Positions 44,851 to 56,012 of a DNA stretch of 64,000 nt are shown here, piece after piece. Source of the DNA: Hetaerina americana. Lineage: Eukaryota > Arthropoda > Insecta > Odonata > Calopterygidae. The stretch lies in NCBI GenBank assembly GCA_022747635.1, contig JAKTNV010000007.1, positions 5,521,405 through 5,585,404 of the forward strand, given 5' to 3'. Each line of letters begins with the position of its first letter. Position 1 is the stretch's first letter. The translations under genes were made by a program, and so were the position numbers. The notes under the pieces are model-generated. The model was given only the letters and a program-made list of their open reading frames with translations, made no database searches and was not told where the DNA came from.

Positions 44851-45044
44851 TTTCAGTTTTAAAGGTTTTTATTTCCGTATTACAGAGTACAGATTGTAAA
44901 GAATATATAAACAATATATAAACATAACAAAAACAACACGGAACTACCGTCCTCTTAATATGCGTCAATTCGCTGGCTATAAAGGACAAGATGCCGTTAC
45001 CATATATCATACAATGTAAGCACAATGTTGCAGGCAATTGCAGT

Positions 45045-45185
45045 CGAGCTCGCAAGCGCCACAGTCCACGAGGTTAAAGCCAAACTTTGAACACTAAGGT
45101 GTTTACCCTTGAAAATTTACTTAAAAGTCACCGTCGCGGTATCTCCCGAAGTTTCTTTGAGATTGTTTTATTCCATTTTAATTTA
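45045..45185. repeat. Repeat block shared with 34900-35015
   Basis: CCACGAGGTTAAAGCCAA and a following AACACTAAGGTGTTT-like block match, in inverted orientation, the sequence at about 34955-35010. A CGGTATCTCCCGAAGTTTCT block here is found in direct orientation at about 34907-34926, so the two blocks are rearranged relative to each other. It appears to be part of the SINE family 2 neighbourhood; class unknown. Confidence 0.5.
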
Positions 45186-45189
45186 TGAG

Positions 45190-47243
45190 ACTAGATATAC
45201 GATGAAAAGTTAACTGTAATTCTCTAAAATCTATTATAATGCTTTTATGCATGAAGAAAATGTTTTTACTCTTCATGGGCACTAGCAATCGGCATGGAAT
45301 TATAACATTAACCATTCAATTTATTTCATAACATCTTTCAATGATTTTTCAATACGTCCCACTTTGCGATAGCCTCGTACATAGATTCCCGAGCGCTTTC
45401 AACGGCCGCACATAGAGGCACTCCCACACGTCGCCATAAACAATTTTCGTTCATGACCAAACTAATACGGTGAATGAATCGAAATGATATTCCCTAAAAT
45501 CAGATCTATATACACCAATTAACAATACCACCACCACGATTGAACGTTTTATTCATTGAAAACATGGCTTCTCATGGTTTTTAACAGTGACAATTTTGGG
45601 GAGACATCATTTCTTTCCAAACTTTAAAATTAAGAAATGAGAGTCCTTTGTATCGCATTCCCTCCCGTTATCACAACTGAGCAAATCGTTTCTGTGGTTC
45701 AATATGGAGGTGAAAATGAGGGGTAGGACAGAGGCCATCATGATAAATTGACGTATTCCTCGCATTGCACAGCCTACGCTCTGAAAATGGCGAACGCGAC
45801 CGACGGAAAGGGAGGAAAATGCAACATGACCCTCCCACCTCTCTCTTGCAAAGTTCATCTCTTCGGCGAGGAGAACAGAAGAGCTATTTTTTCCCGTGAA
45901 CACTTGAAGGAATACTCGCTCTGAGCACCCCTTCTCCTCTCCCCCCCGTGGTGTCACTCAAACTGCGCGAGATTCGGGGTACTTGTAATTGGTCGACGAC
46001 TTCCACCCTCCCGCTTCCTGGAATGCGAGAGGCAACCCTTCCCCCATCCACGGGGGTGAACCCGCGAGAGATGAATGCCGGTGGGGGAGGGGGGTTGTAA
46101 CCCACCCCCGACGAGGGGTTGCAGTCAAGGTGCTCCCTTTATGTGTTCCTTCGCCGTTCCCATTCCGTTTGAAAGACGAACAACAATGGATCCCTCGCGG
46201 GGTGGGCTAAGGAGGAGGGTGAACAGAGCGCGTGAGAGTTTTTACTTAACAGCTCTTCCCATTCCAATGTACAAATAAATAAATAAATAATCAAACTACC
46301 CCCGCTGCCCACCCCACCCCCCTCCCCTTCGTCGCAGCCCACTCCGCCCATACCGCTATTCGCGCTCCGATTTCAACGGCGTGCGGTGAATGATTTATCG
46401 GTTCCCATCGCAGCGCGATAGCGTCCGTTCTAATAAATGTTGAAAGCCCATTCGGCCGGATGGCAAAAATTTGTTTCAATTAAATTTACCCCAGGCATGG
46501 TATTCCCCAAATGGACGGAGTCGTGTTCAAACGATAATTGGAATTCACTGAACGCGTGTACTTAAAATTACAATTAATGTGTATTGATTAAATGGGTATG
46601 GCGATATTTTTCTGATTCAGTTATTTTCTCGAGGTTGGAGTGGGGGATGGATTATCAACCAACCAACGATTTAATGGCATTCATTTTTATCCCTCAGCTG
46701 AGTAATTGAGCCCTTTTGGATGGCTGGGGTCTACGCTGAAAATTTTAAGGGGGGCTTTCATAAATGAGCCTAATCGAAGGTCAACGCTGTTTGACAAGAA
46801 TTCATCCCTGCATTTCAAGGTGACGCAGTTTAAGAATACGAAAAATTGTCTCTTAAAAGTTGAATTTCATAAATGGAACTTAAAATTAAACTCTGCAGTG
46901 ATTTTTAATCTAAACAGCTCGCAATCTCGGGTTCTAAACATAATAGACAAAATGTTTTAATAAGAGGTATGTACCGGGAGTGAAAATCTAAAATAGTTGT
47001 CAATATCCATCATTATGGCATTCAATCATTACATCCTTTAAAAAATACTCAGAATTAATAATATTTAAATATATTACCAAGTCCATACGTTGGCTGTTCA
47101 AAATGTTACAGAATAACTTACAATTTATCATTTCATATAATGACATTACCGTTTATAATTGCAAGAGTATTATGCTGCAATTAAGATGTTTACATTAATT
47201 TAATATTATTTCTGCATAAAATAAACTAACCAAGAAAAAATTT
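45190..47243. other. 2 kb without recognised gene; GC-rich 45880-46340
   Basis: AT-rich flanks around a GC-rich block with CCCCC/GGGGG runs and overlapping open frames without domains. A short AAATAAATAAATAAAT tract sits at about 46273-46290. Confidence 0.4.
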
Positions 47244-47498
47244 ATCAACCCGAAGGTCGGTTTGGTGGGTGATGGCAGAATTCACCCAGTACTCTGTCCT
47301 ATACGGCGTGTGAAATTCACACATCAGGGTAGGGGGACCAGTTCCTTTCCCTGTGCCGGGTATGGTTTCCCAGGAAGATCTGGTACCCGAAAAATCACAT
47401 AGCTTGGGTGAAGGTCCAGAGTTATCACCCAGAATCGAACCCGGGTTCTACGGTCAGCAACCTAATACTCTAACCACTGCAATATCACGTCTACCCCT
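47244..47498 (-). mobile_element. tRNA-derived SINE (family 3)
   Basis: On the minus strand the head starts near 47498 with ACGTGATATTGCAGTGGTTA, then GAGTATTAGGTTGCTGACCG and the B box GGGTTCGATTCTGGGTG (about 47448-47432). The body contains ACCCAAGCTATGTGATTTTT, GGTACCAGATCTTCCTGGG and a GTGTGAATTTCACACGCCG hairpin. The end near 47244 is CCAAACCGACCTTCGGGTTG. The A and B boxes are spaced as in tRNA genes. No convincing target-site duplication was found. Confidence 0.75.
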
Positions 47499-47499
47499 C

Positions 47500-49259
47500 A
47501 AATAAATAGTGACTTCTATTTTTCAATACTTACTGCGCAGTTTTTACTTAAAATAAATTAAAAAAACAAATAGTAATCCCTGCCTTACGAAATCCTCGGC
47601 CGCATCCCGAAATGCTCCTTGACTGCCCAAATGGGAAGCGTAAACCGCCCCAGGGAGTGAAACCTCACCTCCACCGGTCATTGTATATAAGAGACGCGTG
47701 GCATTGAAAAGAAATAAACATGGCTGAAGTGGAAAAGTGGTTTGTTAGAAGGAGAAACCTAAATCTAGACATAAAATATGAATTGTTAACCTAACAAGAA
47801 AGCAAGTCGACAGGGAACGGCTTTTATTAAACAAATACATTGTTGGTTTGTACGCCCTTTTGAATGTGCATATATTTTATTTAATTAGGAAAATGTCATC
47901 ATTTTTGGTCATTTTCTCGTGGTTTTGTTTGTCATTATAAGAACTAAGCAGCAGAGAATTAAATGAAGGGCTACCAAATTCGTCCATCTTTCTGCCAGGA
48001 GGTTGACCTAAACTATAGCGCCACCTTGGCATTTGACGAGAAAGGAATAAACATCTGCTGGCAGAGGGAAACGTTTCAAAACTTTACGGTGGAAGCGACT
48101 TCAGAGCCGAGGCAAATATGGTGCGCAGTTGAGTCAAACATTAGTTATTTCGTTTTCCGATTGAGTCATACTTCAATAGATTGGTGACCATTTACCATTA
48201 ATTGCTTTCCCAAAAAGTGTGTCAACCAAATTTAGGCACAGTTAAGCTCTTCATTTAATCCAACTGGAGCATACATTTTTTCTATAATTTTTTTCCACAT
48301 GAATTAAATAAATTGCACGAAAAAGCTTGACAATGGCAGTAGGGAATGAAATAGGTGACACAAAAGAGATATGCCGCACGGAAAGCCATAAATACACCGT
48401 GATGGGATGACAAATGCCCGGTGCCTCACAGCTTGACCCCTGAGACTCGAGAGTAGGAGGAGAAAACGATTGTGTAGGGCAGCCCCGACGCACGACGTGA
48501 AGTGACGCAACCCCGTCGATGAGCACGACCCTTCTCGCCCGCTGCACCCGGGCACACTCGCTCCCAAATGCGAGCCCGGGACACGGTCGCTTCCCCCGGA
48601 TTTATAACGTCTCTCACTTGATCGAAGCAAAACGAAATATTTCACTGTGGCAGTAATTAAATGATCCTATACGAGAAACCTCGTAACGTCGTTTTAGGAG
48701 CACATTTAGCATTTCTATGAATAAATCGAAGGAACGCGACGACGTTGGCTAAACGCAAATATAGACTGTAAACAGTAAAATGGATGCTCAAATGTATTCC
48801 GACACTTTTGTTGAAATAAGCAGCTCCTTTAAGGAGAGAAGGAGCCGGGGAGAGGGACGAACCGGGAAGAGGGCGGCGGCGGACGGAAGGGGAGGCTTGG
48901 GAGACGGCTTGGGAGATGTGGGATTGAGATGGAGAGGTTTGGGAGAGGTGGAGGGGGGGGGGTAAAATTGTGGAGGGAGGGATGTTTAATGTGCGATAAT
49001 AACCCCTGTTTGCGAGCCATATGCACGCCTTATGTATACTACACGTAGCCACGTGTGTGAACGTAGAAGAATTTACCGGAACGACAAGAATGTGGTAAGA
49101 TCAGGCTGTAGAGAAAATGAAGACCTAGAGTTTGGTGTCCTGAAAGAAAAAAAGAGATATTAGTGAAAAATTGGTGATTGAAAACCGAAAAAAACGAAAC
49201 TATAGGAAAATTAAATAGGAAAACGACAAGGAAACCACGGAATTCTGACTAAATGTTTA
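47500..49259. other. 1.8 kb without recognised gene; TATA-like site and GC-rich patch
   Basis: GTATATAAGAGACGCG at about 47684-47699 is a good TATA-box match, preceded by a GC-rich patch (about 47590-47680), so a small promoter is possible. The 74-codon frame at 47963-48187 downstream has no recognised motif. Another GC-rich patch lies at 48420-48610, and a G/A-rich strand-biased stretch at 48830-48990. Confidence 0.3.
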
Positions 49260-50098
49260 CAAATTTAGACGAAAAGAAGAAATGAAAAAATGTATAAGCA
49301 TAATTAGGGGGTGAAATATGCGAAGAATAGAATGAGATGAGAAAATAAAAGGAGCGAGGTGGGCGATGCAGTGCGAGGATATGAAGAGGCGGGTGGAATT
49401 GGCGCACTGTGCAGGTGGGTGGGAGCTGTGCCACGAGGGAACAAGGGAAAATTCGAGCACTTCATCGGAGATAAGACAGAAAAATTATGGTAAAGTATTA
49501 AGGCAGAAAGAATGCACTCGGAAAGAAAATATGACGCGTGCGTATTTGGGGATACCTTAGGTTCCGGCATACCTGATTGCAAGAAAGAAAGGTTATTAAG
49601 GGAATCGAAATGGAAAAGGCCGGAGGATAGATAATATCCTCGCAAAAATACCAATAGGTTTGGAAAAACATGGAAAAGAGTGTTTTTATGGTATCATTTT
49701 TAGCATTCATGAGGGAAAAATTTGTTTGAAAGATTTCGCCCAATTAGTGTTAGATCACATCTCATTAAAGAGAAAGGCAAGTCATGTGTGAGGATTATAG
49801 AACAATGAGTCAATTTCAATCGGAACTAGAATGGTATTTATAATCATCAATTAGCAGACGTTGCTGAGGGTTAATTATTATTCAGGGAATATTTAATAAG
49901 GGTTCAGAAAGGGGAGGGGCACGTAGTAGTGAGTTCACTAATGAAGAGAAACGTAGATTACAACCGGGATGCATTACAATTAAAGCGGGGCTCATCGTAG
50001 TGTCGGATGAGAGCAGATTGTGTTTCGCTAGGAAAGGCAAAGAAAAATATCGTTGAAAGATCTGTGTCCATCCAAGAACTCTCTTCAACGGTAGACAC
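49260..50098 (+). pseudogene. RTE LINE relic, RT part with internal deletion and 3' end
   Basis: It is collinear with copy A from the ERRKWKN region (TTTAGACGAAAAGAAGAAAT) through GATGCAGTGCGAGGATATG, GGCCGGAGGATAGATAATAT, AGAGTGTTTTTATGGTATC and GGGTTCAGAAAGGGGAGGGG (GFRKGRG). It then jumps, after about 49990, directly to the 3' end GTGTCCATCCAAGAACTCTC-TTCAACGGTAGACACC, so roughly a kilobase including motifs A and C is deleted. It shares subfamily-specific bases with the relic at 39590. It is non-coding now. Confidence 0.75.
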
Positions 50099-50253
50099 CG
50101 CCCAGAAGTATGGTTGATGATTCGACGGTCAGGCCGTCATCCCCAGACTACCGTTCTCGGGTAAGAGCGGAAATAATGTAAGGAGAGAGGGGTAGGGGAG
50201 GTAGAGGCGGGATGAAGGGACGAGGATGTGGTGGGATGGTGTCTTCAGGTTAG

Positions 50254-51095
50254 TTTTACCGGGAGAAGTTAATCTCGGGAAGTTTGAAATATTTAAGCAC
50301 CCATATGTGGACCATTCCGCGTGTTCTCACCTCTATGCTGACTGTCAATTCGGGGAGGGCTTCAATCACCGAAAGAGAGAAGTAGTTGTCAAACAATTGG
50401 CCGTGGGAAGCAGCGTGATCAGGGATGGGATAACGTGTCCAAACGGAGGGAAAGGGTGGTGATACACTCACCCACGTAGAAGGCAGGACTGAAGGAGAGG
50501 CGTTAGATAATGTTTTTTCAATTACAGGTGGCAACGGAATAATTTTTTGGTGGGGATTTGGAGTCAGAGTTGTCAGATCGAAATACTGGGGGTACTGACA
50601 GCTTCTATGTTGTGGTGAGGGTCGGAGAAGAGACAGGGGGGGAGGGAGGAAGAGCGCAGGTGGCCTTGTATATTTGAGAATGTCACCCAAGTTCGACGGA
50701 CACTCACATGAGACAGGGGGGCAGTTAGGGAATAAAAGTCAAGTTGCCATGATTTTTTTATGTTGGTGCATAGTTTGCGTATTAGATGACGGATGTTTGT
50801 GTGCTACGGGGATGGTAGTGGTCATTTCCTCTTTCTCGAGTGGAATACGTAGGTGGTTCATGTAGTTATTTGGAGGGGTGTAATTGCAGAGACACAGAGG
50901 CCACGGACTGACATTGAAAAAGTGATGAGTGTTTTGTTAGCTATGGGCGGCAGCAATTTAAATAAAGTTGCTGTAGGTGACTGACCAGTTTAATGCGGAC
51001 TGAGGGGCAAAATTTATTGTTCTTACGTGAGTGTCGATATCGAGGGAAGTAATGGTTTAGTCAAATTTAGATGAAGTGGAAATGATACCGAGAAG
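50254..51095. repeat. Unclassified ~1 kb dispersed repeat, copy 2
   Basis: Direct-orientation homologue of 610-1572, slightly shorter. It contains TTCAATCACCGAAAGAGAGA, AGTAGTTGTCAAACAATTGG, AGGTGGCAACGGAATAATTT, TTCGACGGACACTCACATGA and the end GATACCGAGAAG. Its left limit is about 155 bases after the RTE 3' end at 50098. Neither copy keeps a frame open along its length. Confidence 0.65.
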
Positions 51096-52905
51096 GGAGG
51101 GCTGAGAGAGAAAACGAAGGAGGATAAAGTTTCACGTCCGTGGTGTACCCCTACGCGTAATTCTACCAGGAAAAAATATTTTGCCTCCACAACTACAACC
51201 CTAGAGGAAATCAGAGCGCAGAAAAATTTAATAAATATATTTTAATAAAATTATTCACATATATCCTAAAATTACTATTGATCAGTAGTCAATTAGACAA
51301 TTCCTACTTAGCGTGAAGGAAAGAATGAAGATCAACTTTAAAGCATACAAAGAAATTACGCAAATTTCAACAGGACACGGGAGTTTAGATCATACCTCAA
51401 GAAAATAGGGAGAAAAAGGAGGGGACGTGTGAATGCATGATGGAAGGTACGGCAATATACACAGAGTCCTTTATTGCCAAATTTATGCCGAGGGAAGACG
51501 CGAACTGGAGGCTATCCTTGCATAACTTCCAACAACATGAGGAAATATCTATACGAGGAACCGATTAGGAAAATATTGGATAGATTTATCAACAAAAGAT
51601 AAAGTGGAAACAGGGAGAACGACGGATAGGAAGGGCGTGTGACTCATATTTTGTAAAAAAATAACAAAATTTTATTGGGGGTTTGAAAATAAGGTACCCC
51701 ACAAAATTAAAACAATAAATTGCCCCATTCTAATCGAACGGGCCAAAATATTATTATTATTCAGTACATTCTTGAGTAATTCCTACCAAATATAGTATGG
51801 CTTGTTATAGGTGTTTGCGTTGGAAAACCCCCCATTAATAGTCGCATCGTTTTCTTCCGTCAAAAAAGGTTTTTTTGCAGTAATACAACTGCTGAAGTAA
51901 CCTAAAAAAATGTATGAAAATTTACTCGTATACCTGTGCTTCATTTTCTATCTTCGAAGACATTATTAGGTGGCTGACATCGCATGCTTCCATCATTAAG
52001 TTAGGGTCGTACCCAACCACATTTTCAACGTGCGAAAGCCTGTGTACCTAGCCATTATTATTTGCAAACACGAGCTCGTATATTCATCACAGAATTTACT
52101 CAACGCCGTTTTACGTGTTGTGCATTTTTTCAAATTAACCCAAAGAATATGTTACAAATATTTCAGTAATCACTTGCTGATTGATCACATACATGCTAAT
52201 TTCGGTAGCCTTAAAATGATAAATACCAAAAATCAAGAGCGAAACATTGATAATTATGCATCAAAATAACATGTAATTATGTAGACCACTATAAATGGAT
52301 CTCATCCTGGTAATAAATGTTATTTCGGGTATTCCTGGATTTAATAGATAGAAAGAAAAATAAGTATTACAAAATAATCTCTTTGTGATAGGCCATGATA
52401 AAACGGTCCAATAAAGTCTCAAATACATTTTAATCACAGTTTTCTTTTAGATTCCAAGAATTTCAAGATTTACCCCTCTCTTCCCCCACCATACCAAGTA
52501 CTTCCTCATTTCATTTTCTTCCAGATTTCAAGAATTGTCACGAAGCTATATAAAAAATTTTTCTTCTGATCATTTCTTAACGACGACAAAAAGGGGCACT
52601 TCTGACGTAGGAGTACCTTATAAATGCCCCTTTAATAGAGAGTACAGAAAATTGCACACTATTCCGCAAGTAAGCGTAAAGGCCTAAAGGTTGTACGTGA
52701 GGAAAAGGGTAAAAGGCCAAGAAGACCTCCCCGATCGCCGTCAAAGAGAGAGATGGAGGCAGAGGGCAGATGAGGGTGGATGAAAGGGAGGTTTCCGAGA
52801 TCGTGATTTGTCCCTTGGTCAAACTGGGAAGGGCCGGGAAAACCCGGGAAAGCGGTTAACTTATGACGGGGGTGGTTCTCCTGCTGCGGTCGTTCGTTGG
52901 GAGGT

Positions 52906-52908
<3 letters not shown>
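51096..52908. other. AT-rich stretch, nothing recognised
   Basis: Unique-looking, with GC content rising after 52680 toward the (GA)n tract. The 79-codon frame at 52030-52269 has no recognised motif. Confidence 0.4.

Positions 52909-52966
<58 letters not shown>
52909..52966 (+). repeat. (GA)n microsatellite
   Basis: About 29 uninterrupted GA units within a GC-rich patch (52800-53010). The homopurine strand could form unusual structures. Arg-Glu repeat frames across it are not genes. Confidence 0.95.
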
Positions 52967-52967
<1 letters not shown>

Positions 52968-53365
52968 GAAGGGGGCCGGAGCGACATCGCCGGGGGAGAG
53001 GTCGCGATCACCACCCCTGATTCCATTCAACCAAGTTCGATGGTGCGGCCGAGGGAAAAGAGAGTCAAATGATATTTGATCGTGGACAAAGGGATTCAGC
53101 TTTCGAATGAAGGAGGAATTAAGCCGGGCCAAATCAAATGCAGAGAAAGATAAATGAATGACGGTCTTCTTTATTCTTCAAACTATTTGTGTGTATTTAT
53201 GTGTATTCAAATAACACTTCGATGGCAAAATAAAACACACAAGTATAAATAGAAAACACAAAAAGGCAAGGAAATTCACATATAGTTTGATCTTTTTACC
53301 TTCTTCCGTTAAGACTACTTTCGGGTAGAAATTTTAGTATTTTATTTAGCAACCCTAGTGTTCAC

Positions 53366-53520
53366 CGGATTAGAGCACCGGTTAGAGCATCCGCCTGGCA
53401 AGTGGAAACATCCGGTGTTCAAGCCCCGGGAAAGGAAATATTTTTACGCTTGTGATCCAAGATCCGGTGTTCAAGTTAAGGTTTGTTTCCCGGTTAAGGA
53501 AATATTTTTACGCTCGTTAT
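53366..53520 (+). mobile_element. tRNA-like SINE (family 4) with duplicated tail
   Basis: GATTAGAGCACCGGTTAGAG, CATCCGCCTGGCAAGTGG and the B-box-like GGTGTTCAAGCCCCGGG form a tRNA-like head. The following AAGGAAATATTTTTACGCT occurs twice (about 53434-53453 and 53498-53516), each time after a copy of ATCCGGTGTTCAAG, so the T-arm and tail are tandemly duplicated. The LINE at 53675 lies about 155 bases downstream. Confidence 0.6.
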
Positions 53521-53674
53521 CTACTTGATATTACACGGAGAAGGCAAAAAGCTCAAACAATCTACAATGTGAGTGTCCTTTTAAGTGTTATCTATTTTAT
53601 TGGTGTTCTATTGTGCAGTCCAAATATTACACTGCTCGTGTGGGTGTTTCTATACATATATAAATATTTTTTTT

Positions 53675-55260
53675 AAGGTAATCTACCGGTTAAGGCAGGT
53701 TTTTGGATGGACACAACTACCAAACAAATATTTTATTACTCCTAACAAAACAAAAAATCCATCATCCTACTCTATATCAGGTCCCTCTTCATCTCTGAGT
53801 ACTTTCTTCCTCCCTTCATCCCGTCCAACATCCCTATCCTGTTCCTTCCCTTTCCTCTTTTGCCCAACATTCTACCCTCTATCACAGTCTTCAACATCCC
53901 ACTGCCGGTCAACAACCCCTTCATCCACTTTTCCTGCCTCCATAGGATTGCTCCCAACAAACCCCTCTCCTCCCCCACCATACCAAGTACTTCCTCTTTT
54001 GCTTTCTTCTCTGTCCATATTACCTTCTCCGTTCTTCTCCACACCCACATTTCAAAAGCCTCCAGTCTACGTCTATCCTCCTGCTTCAATGACCACGTTT
54101 CCGCGCCGTACATAGCTACGCTCAATATCAAAGTTTTTACGAGTCTTTTCTTAACATCCTTACTCAACGTCCCCGTCATCAACTCCCTCCTCCTTGTGAA
54201 AGCCTCTTTGCCTAGCACAATTCTCCTCCTTACGTCCCTACTACTTTGACCGTGTTGGTCCAAAACACTACGGAGAGCAAACCTAACTGATTTTACGAAT
54301 TCCCCGCCCACTTTCATTCCTACCTCCAGTTCTTCCCATGCCTCTTTAATAATTTCCTCTGCATACAGGTTGAACAGCAACGGTGATAATGGGCAACCCT
54401 GCCTTACACCTCTTCCTAACACTGCCCAACCGGACTCCCCGTTCCCCACTCGTACCTGAGCAGTCTGAGACATGTACAGGTTGCGGATTAGCCTCCTTTC
54501 CCTCCAATCCTTTCCTATTTTCTACAGAATACTCATTAGTTTTTCCCAGTTCACTCTATCAAACGCTTTTTCGAAATCTACGAAACAGGCAAATACCTCC
54601 TGGTTGTGTTCTATATTCCTCTCGATTAATAATCTCATTACTGCAATGGCATCACGCGTACCTCTCCCCTTCCTAAACCCAAACTCATCATCCCCTAAGT
54701 AATCATTTTCCCTACTCTCTATCCTTTTGTTTATGATCCTGAGAACAGCTTTAGCTGCGTGGGATATCAAACTTATTGTCCTGTAGTCCTCAAATGATGT
54801 AGCCTTTACCTTTTTCGGAATAGGAACTAACACTGATCTCAAAAGGTCTTCCGGCCAGATTCCTTCCTCATAAATACTACGAATCAGCCCATATAGCCTC
54901 TTCCTCCCACGTTTTCCTAAACATTTCAGTAGTTCCGCAGGAATGATATCCACCCCTTCGGCCTTATTTAGTGTTGTCTCCCTTAATGCCCTTTCTATCT
55001 CATTGTCTAGTATGCCTGGACCTAAGCTATCTTTCTCTACGTCATTTTACTTTTCTATGTCTAACTTTGTTGGTCTAAGCTCTTTACTATACAGTTCTTC
55101 TATAAACTCCTTCCATCTATCTAGGATCTTTCCTGTGTCAACTATTACCTTACCGGCCTTTTCTCTAACTGTTAGCATAGATCTCCCTTTCTAACTTCCC
55201 GATAAAGATTTAACTTTGCTGTACAGCACACCGATTTCACCCTTCCCCTGCAGACTTTCC
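53675..55260 (-). mobile_element. RTE LINE copy B, 5'-truncated, RT catalytic motif deleted
   Basis: The closest relative of copy A, inverted. On the minus strand it starts at GGAAAGTCTGCAGGGGAAGG directly beside a TA microsatellite. It runs through the linker, RT and post-RT domain and ends at ACCGGTAGATTACCTT. The endonuclease domain and 5' UTR are absent, as usual for a truncated insertion. At 54285-54280 the sequence passes straight from KSVRFA to LRSVLDQHGQ. The ~198 bases that hold FADD and the following ~60 residues in copy A are missing without breaking the frame. An in-frame TAG at 54522-54524 replaces a Gln codon (MSIL-stop). Confidence 0.9.
53772..54953 (-). pseudogene. RTE reverse transcriptase reading frame, FADD deleted, one nonsense codon
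   Basis: A single frame over ~394 codons broken only by TAG at 54522-54524. Upstream part: IPAELLKCLGKRGRKRLYGL, IPKKVKATSFEDY, GFRKGRGTRDAIAVMRLL, motif A DFEKAFDRVNWEKLMSIL. Downstream part: MSQTAQVRVGNGESGWAV, VRQGCPLSPLLFNLYAEE, then KSVRFA-LRSVLDQHGQ (deletion of motif C), LILSVAMYGAETWSLKQEDR, RRTEKVIWTEKKAKEEV, GLLGAILWRQEKWMKGLL and a stop at 53772-53774. Without the FADD aspartates it cannot polymerise DNA. The long 233-codon downstream frame is a deletion product, not a host gene. Upstream of 54953 the frame continues to a TAA near 55045. Confidence 0.88.
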
Positions 55261-55267
55261 ATATCAT

Positions 55268-55269
<2 letters not shown>

Positions 55270-55318
<49 letters not shown>
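55270..55318. repeat. (TA)n microsatellite at the 5' border of RTE copy B
   Basis: About 24 TA units, separated from the truncated LINE by only ATATCATATC. Copy A also borders TA repeats on both sides. Confidence 0.95.
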
Positions 55319-55320
<2 letters not shown>

Positions 55321-55966
55321 CAAACTTGGAAAGCAACAAACAATATAAGAACACATAGAAAGATCACTCACACGTTCACGTTATTTCTTGATCATTTCGA
55401 CGGAATTCAGCTCCGTCTTCATCGGAAGAAATAGAAGTAATGACTGCTGGAATAGGAGAGGTGAGGGATGCGAGAGAAAGGAAAGGGGGCCAGGGGAAGG
55501 GGAGAACGGGAGGCGGAGGAGGGGTGAGAGGAATGTTTGCAGGAGAGGAAAGGGAGAGGAGAGGCTAGAGGGGAGCGGAGATAGGCAAGGAGGGTGAGGG
55601 AGGAGGTGGAATTGACACAAAATCGGAAAAGAAAACAACCTGCTCACCCCAAGTATTGCAACATCCGAGACCCAGGTTTCAACTTACGAAGTAGTGATCA
55701 AGACTCTGCAAGTCGAAACAAAAGCCACGCACACCAAAACTTATGCGGAAGAACAAAGTATTCACCTCTCCGATATGCATCGCTTCCACAAAGTGAGAAT
55801 TCAGACCATTCGCATTAGTGAACGGCATTGAGGCCCTGATGCTGGTAGGCCATACAGATCCAAATGAATGCCATTTCAAGAGTTTTTAATTCTATAGGGT
55901 TATCGGATGTGGGAAGGGACGCTAGGACGGAAACATTGTCAAAGTTTGTTATTGTATACATATACA
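55319..55966. other. No recognised gene; purine-biased patch
   Basis: A G/A-rich strand-biased stretch (about 55450-55610) keeps open frames on both strands without any domain. Confidence 0.4.
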
Positions 55967-56012
55967 TGTATAACCCTCCCCATGGATTACACAACCTTGA
56001 CGTTGGCGACGA
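55967..56012 (+). repeat. Fragment resembling the RTE 5' terminus
   Basis: TACATGTATAACCCTCCCCA then TGGATTACACAACCTTGACG resembles the start of copy A (TACATATATATCCCTCCCCG then GACTACAACCTTGTCG at 18957-18995), including the preceding TA-rich sequence. It is short and possibly a dead 5' end. Confidence 0.35.

Noticed and set aside
34905..45170. CGCGGTATCTCCCG blocks as terminal inverted repeats of one large element
   Set aside because: The intervening 10 kb contains unrelated nested elements and the block also occurs at 35238, so a dispersed repeat explains it better.
52808..53132. Overlapping frames with Arg-Glu or Leu-Ser repeats
   Set aside because: They are produced by the (GA)n tract on both strands.
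53772..54473. 233-codon minus-strand frame, the longest in the window, possible host gene
   Set aside because: It is the RTE reverse-transcriptase and C-terminal region with motif C deleted, collinear with copy A.
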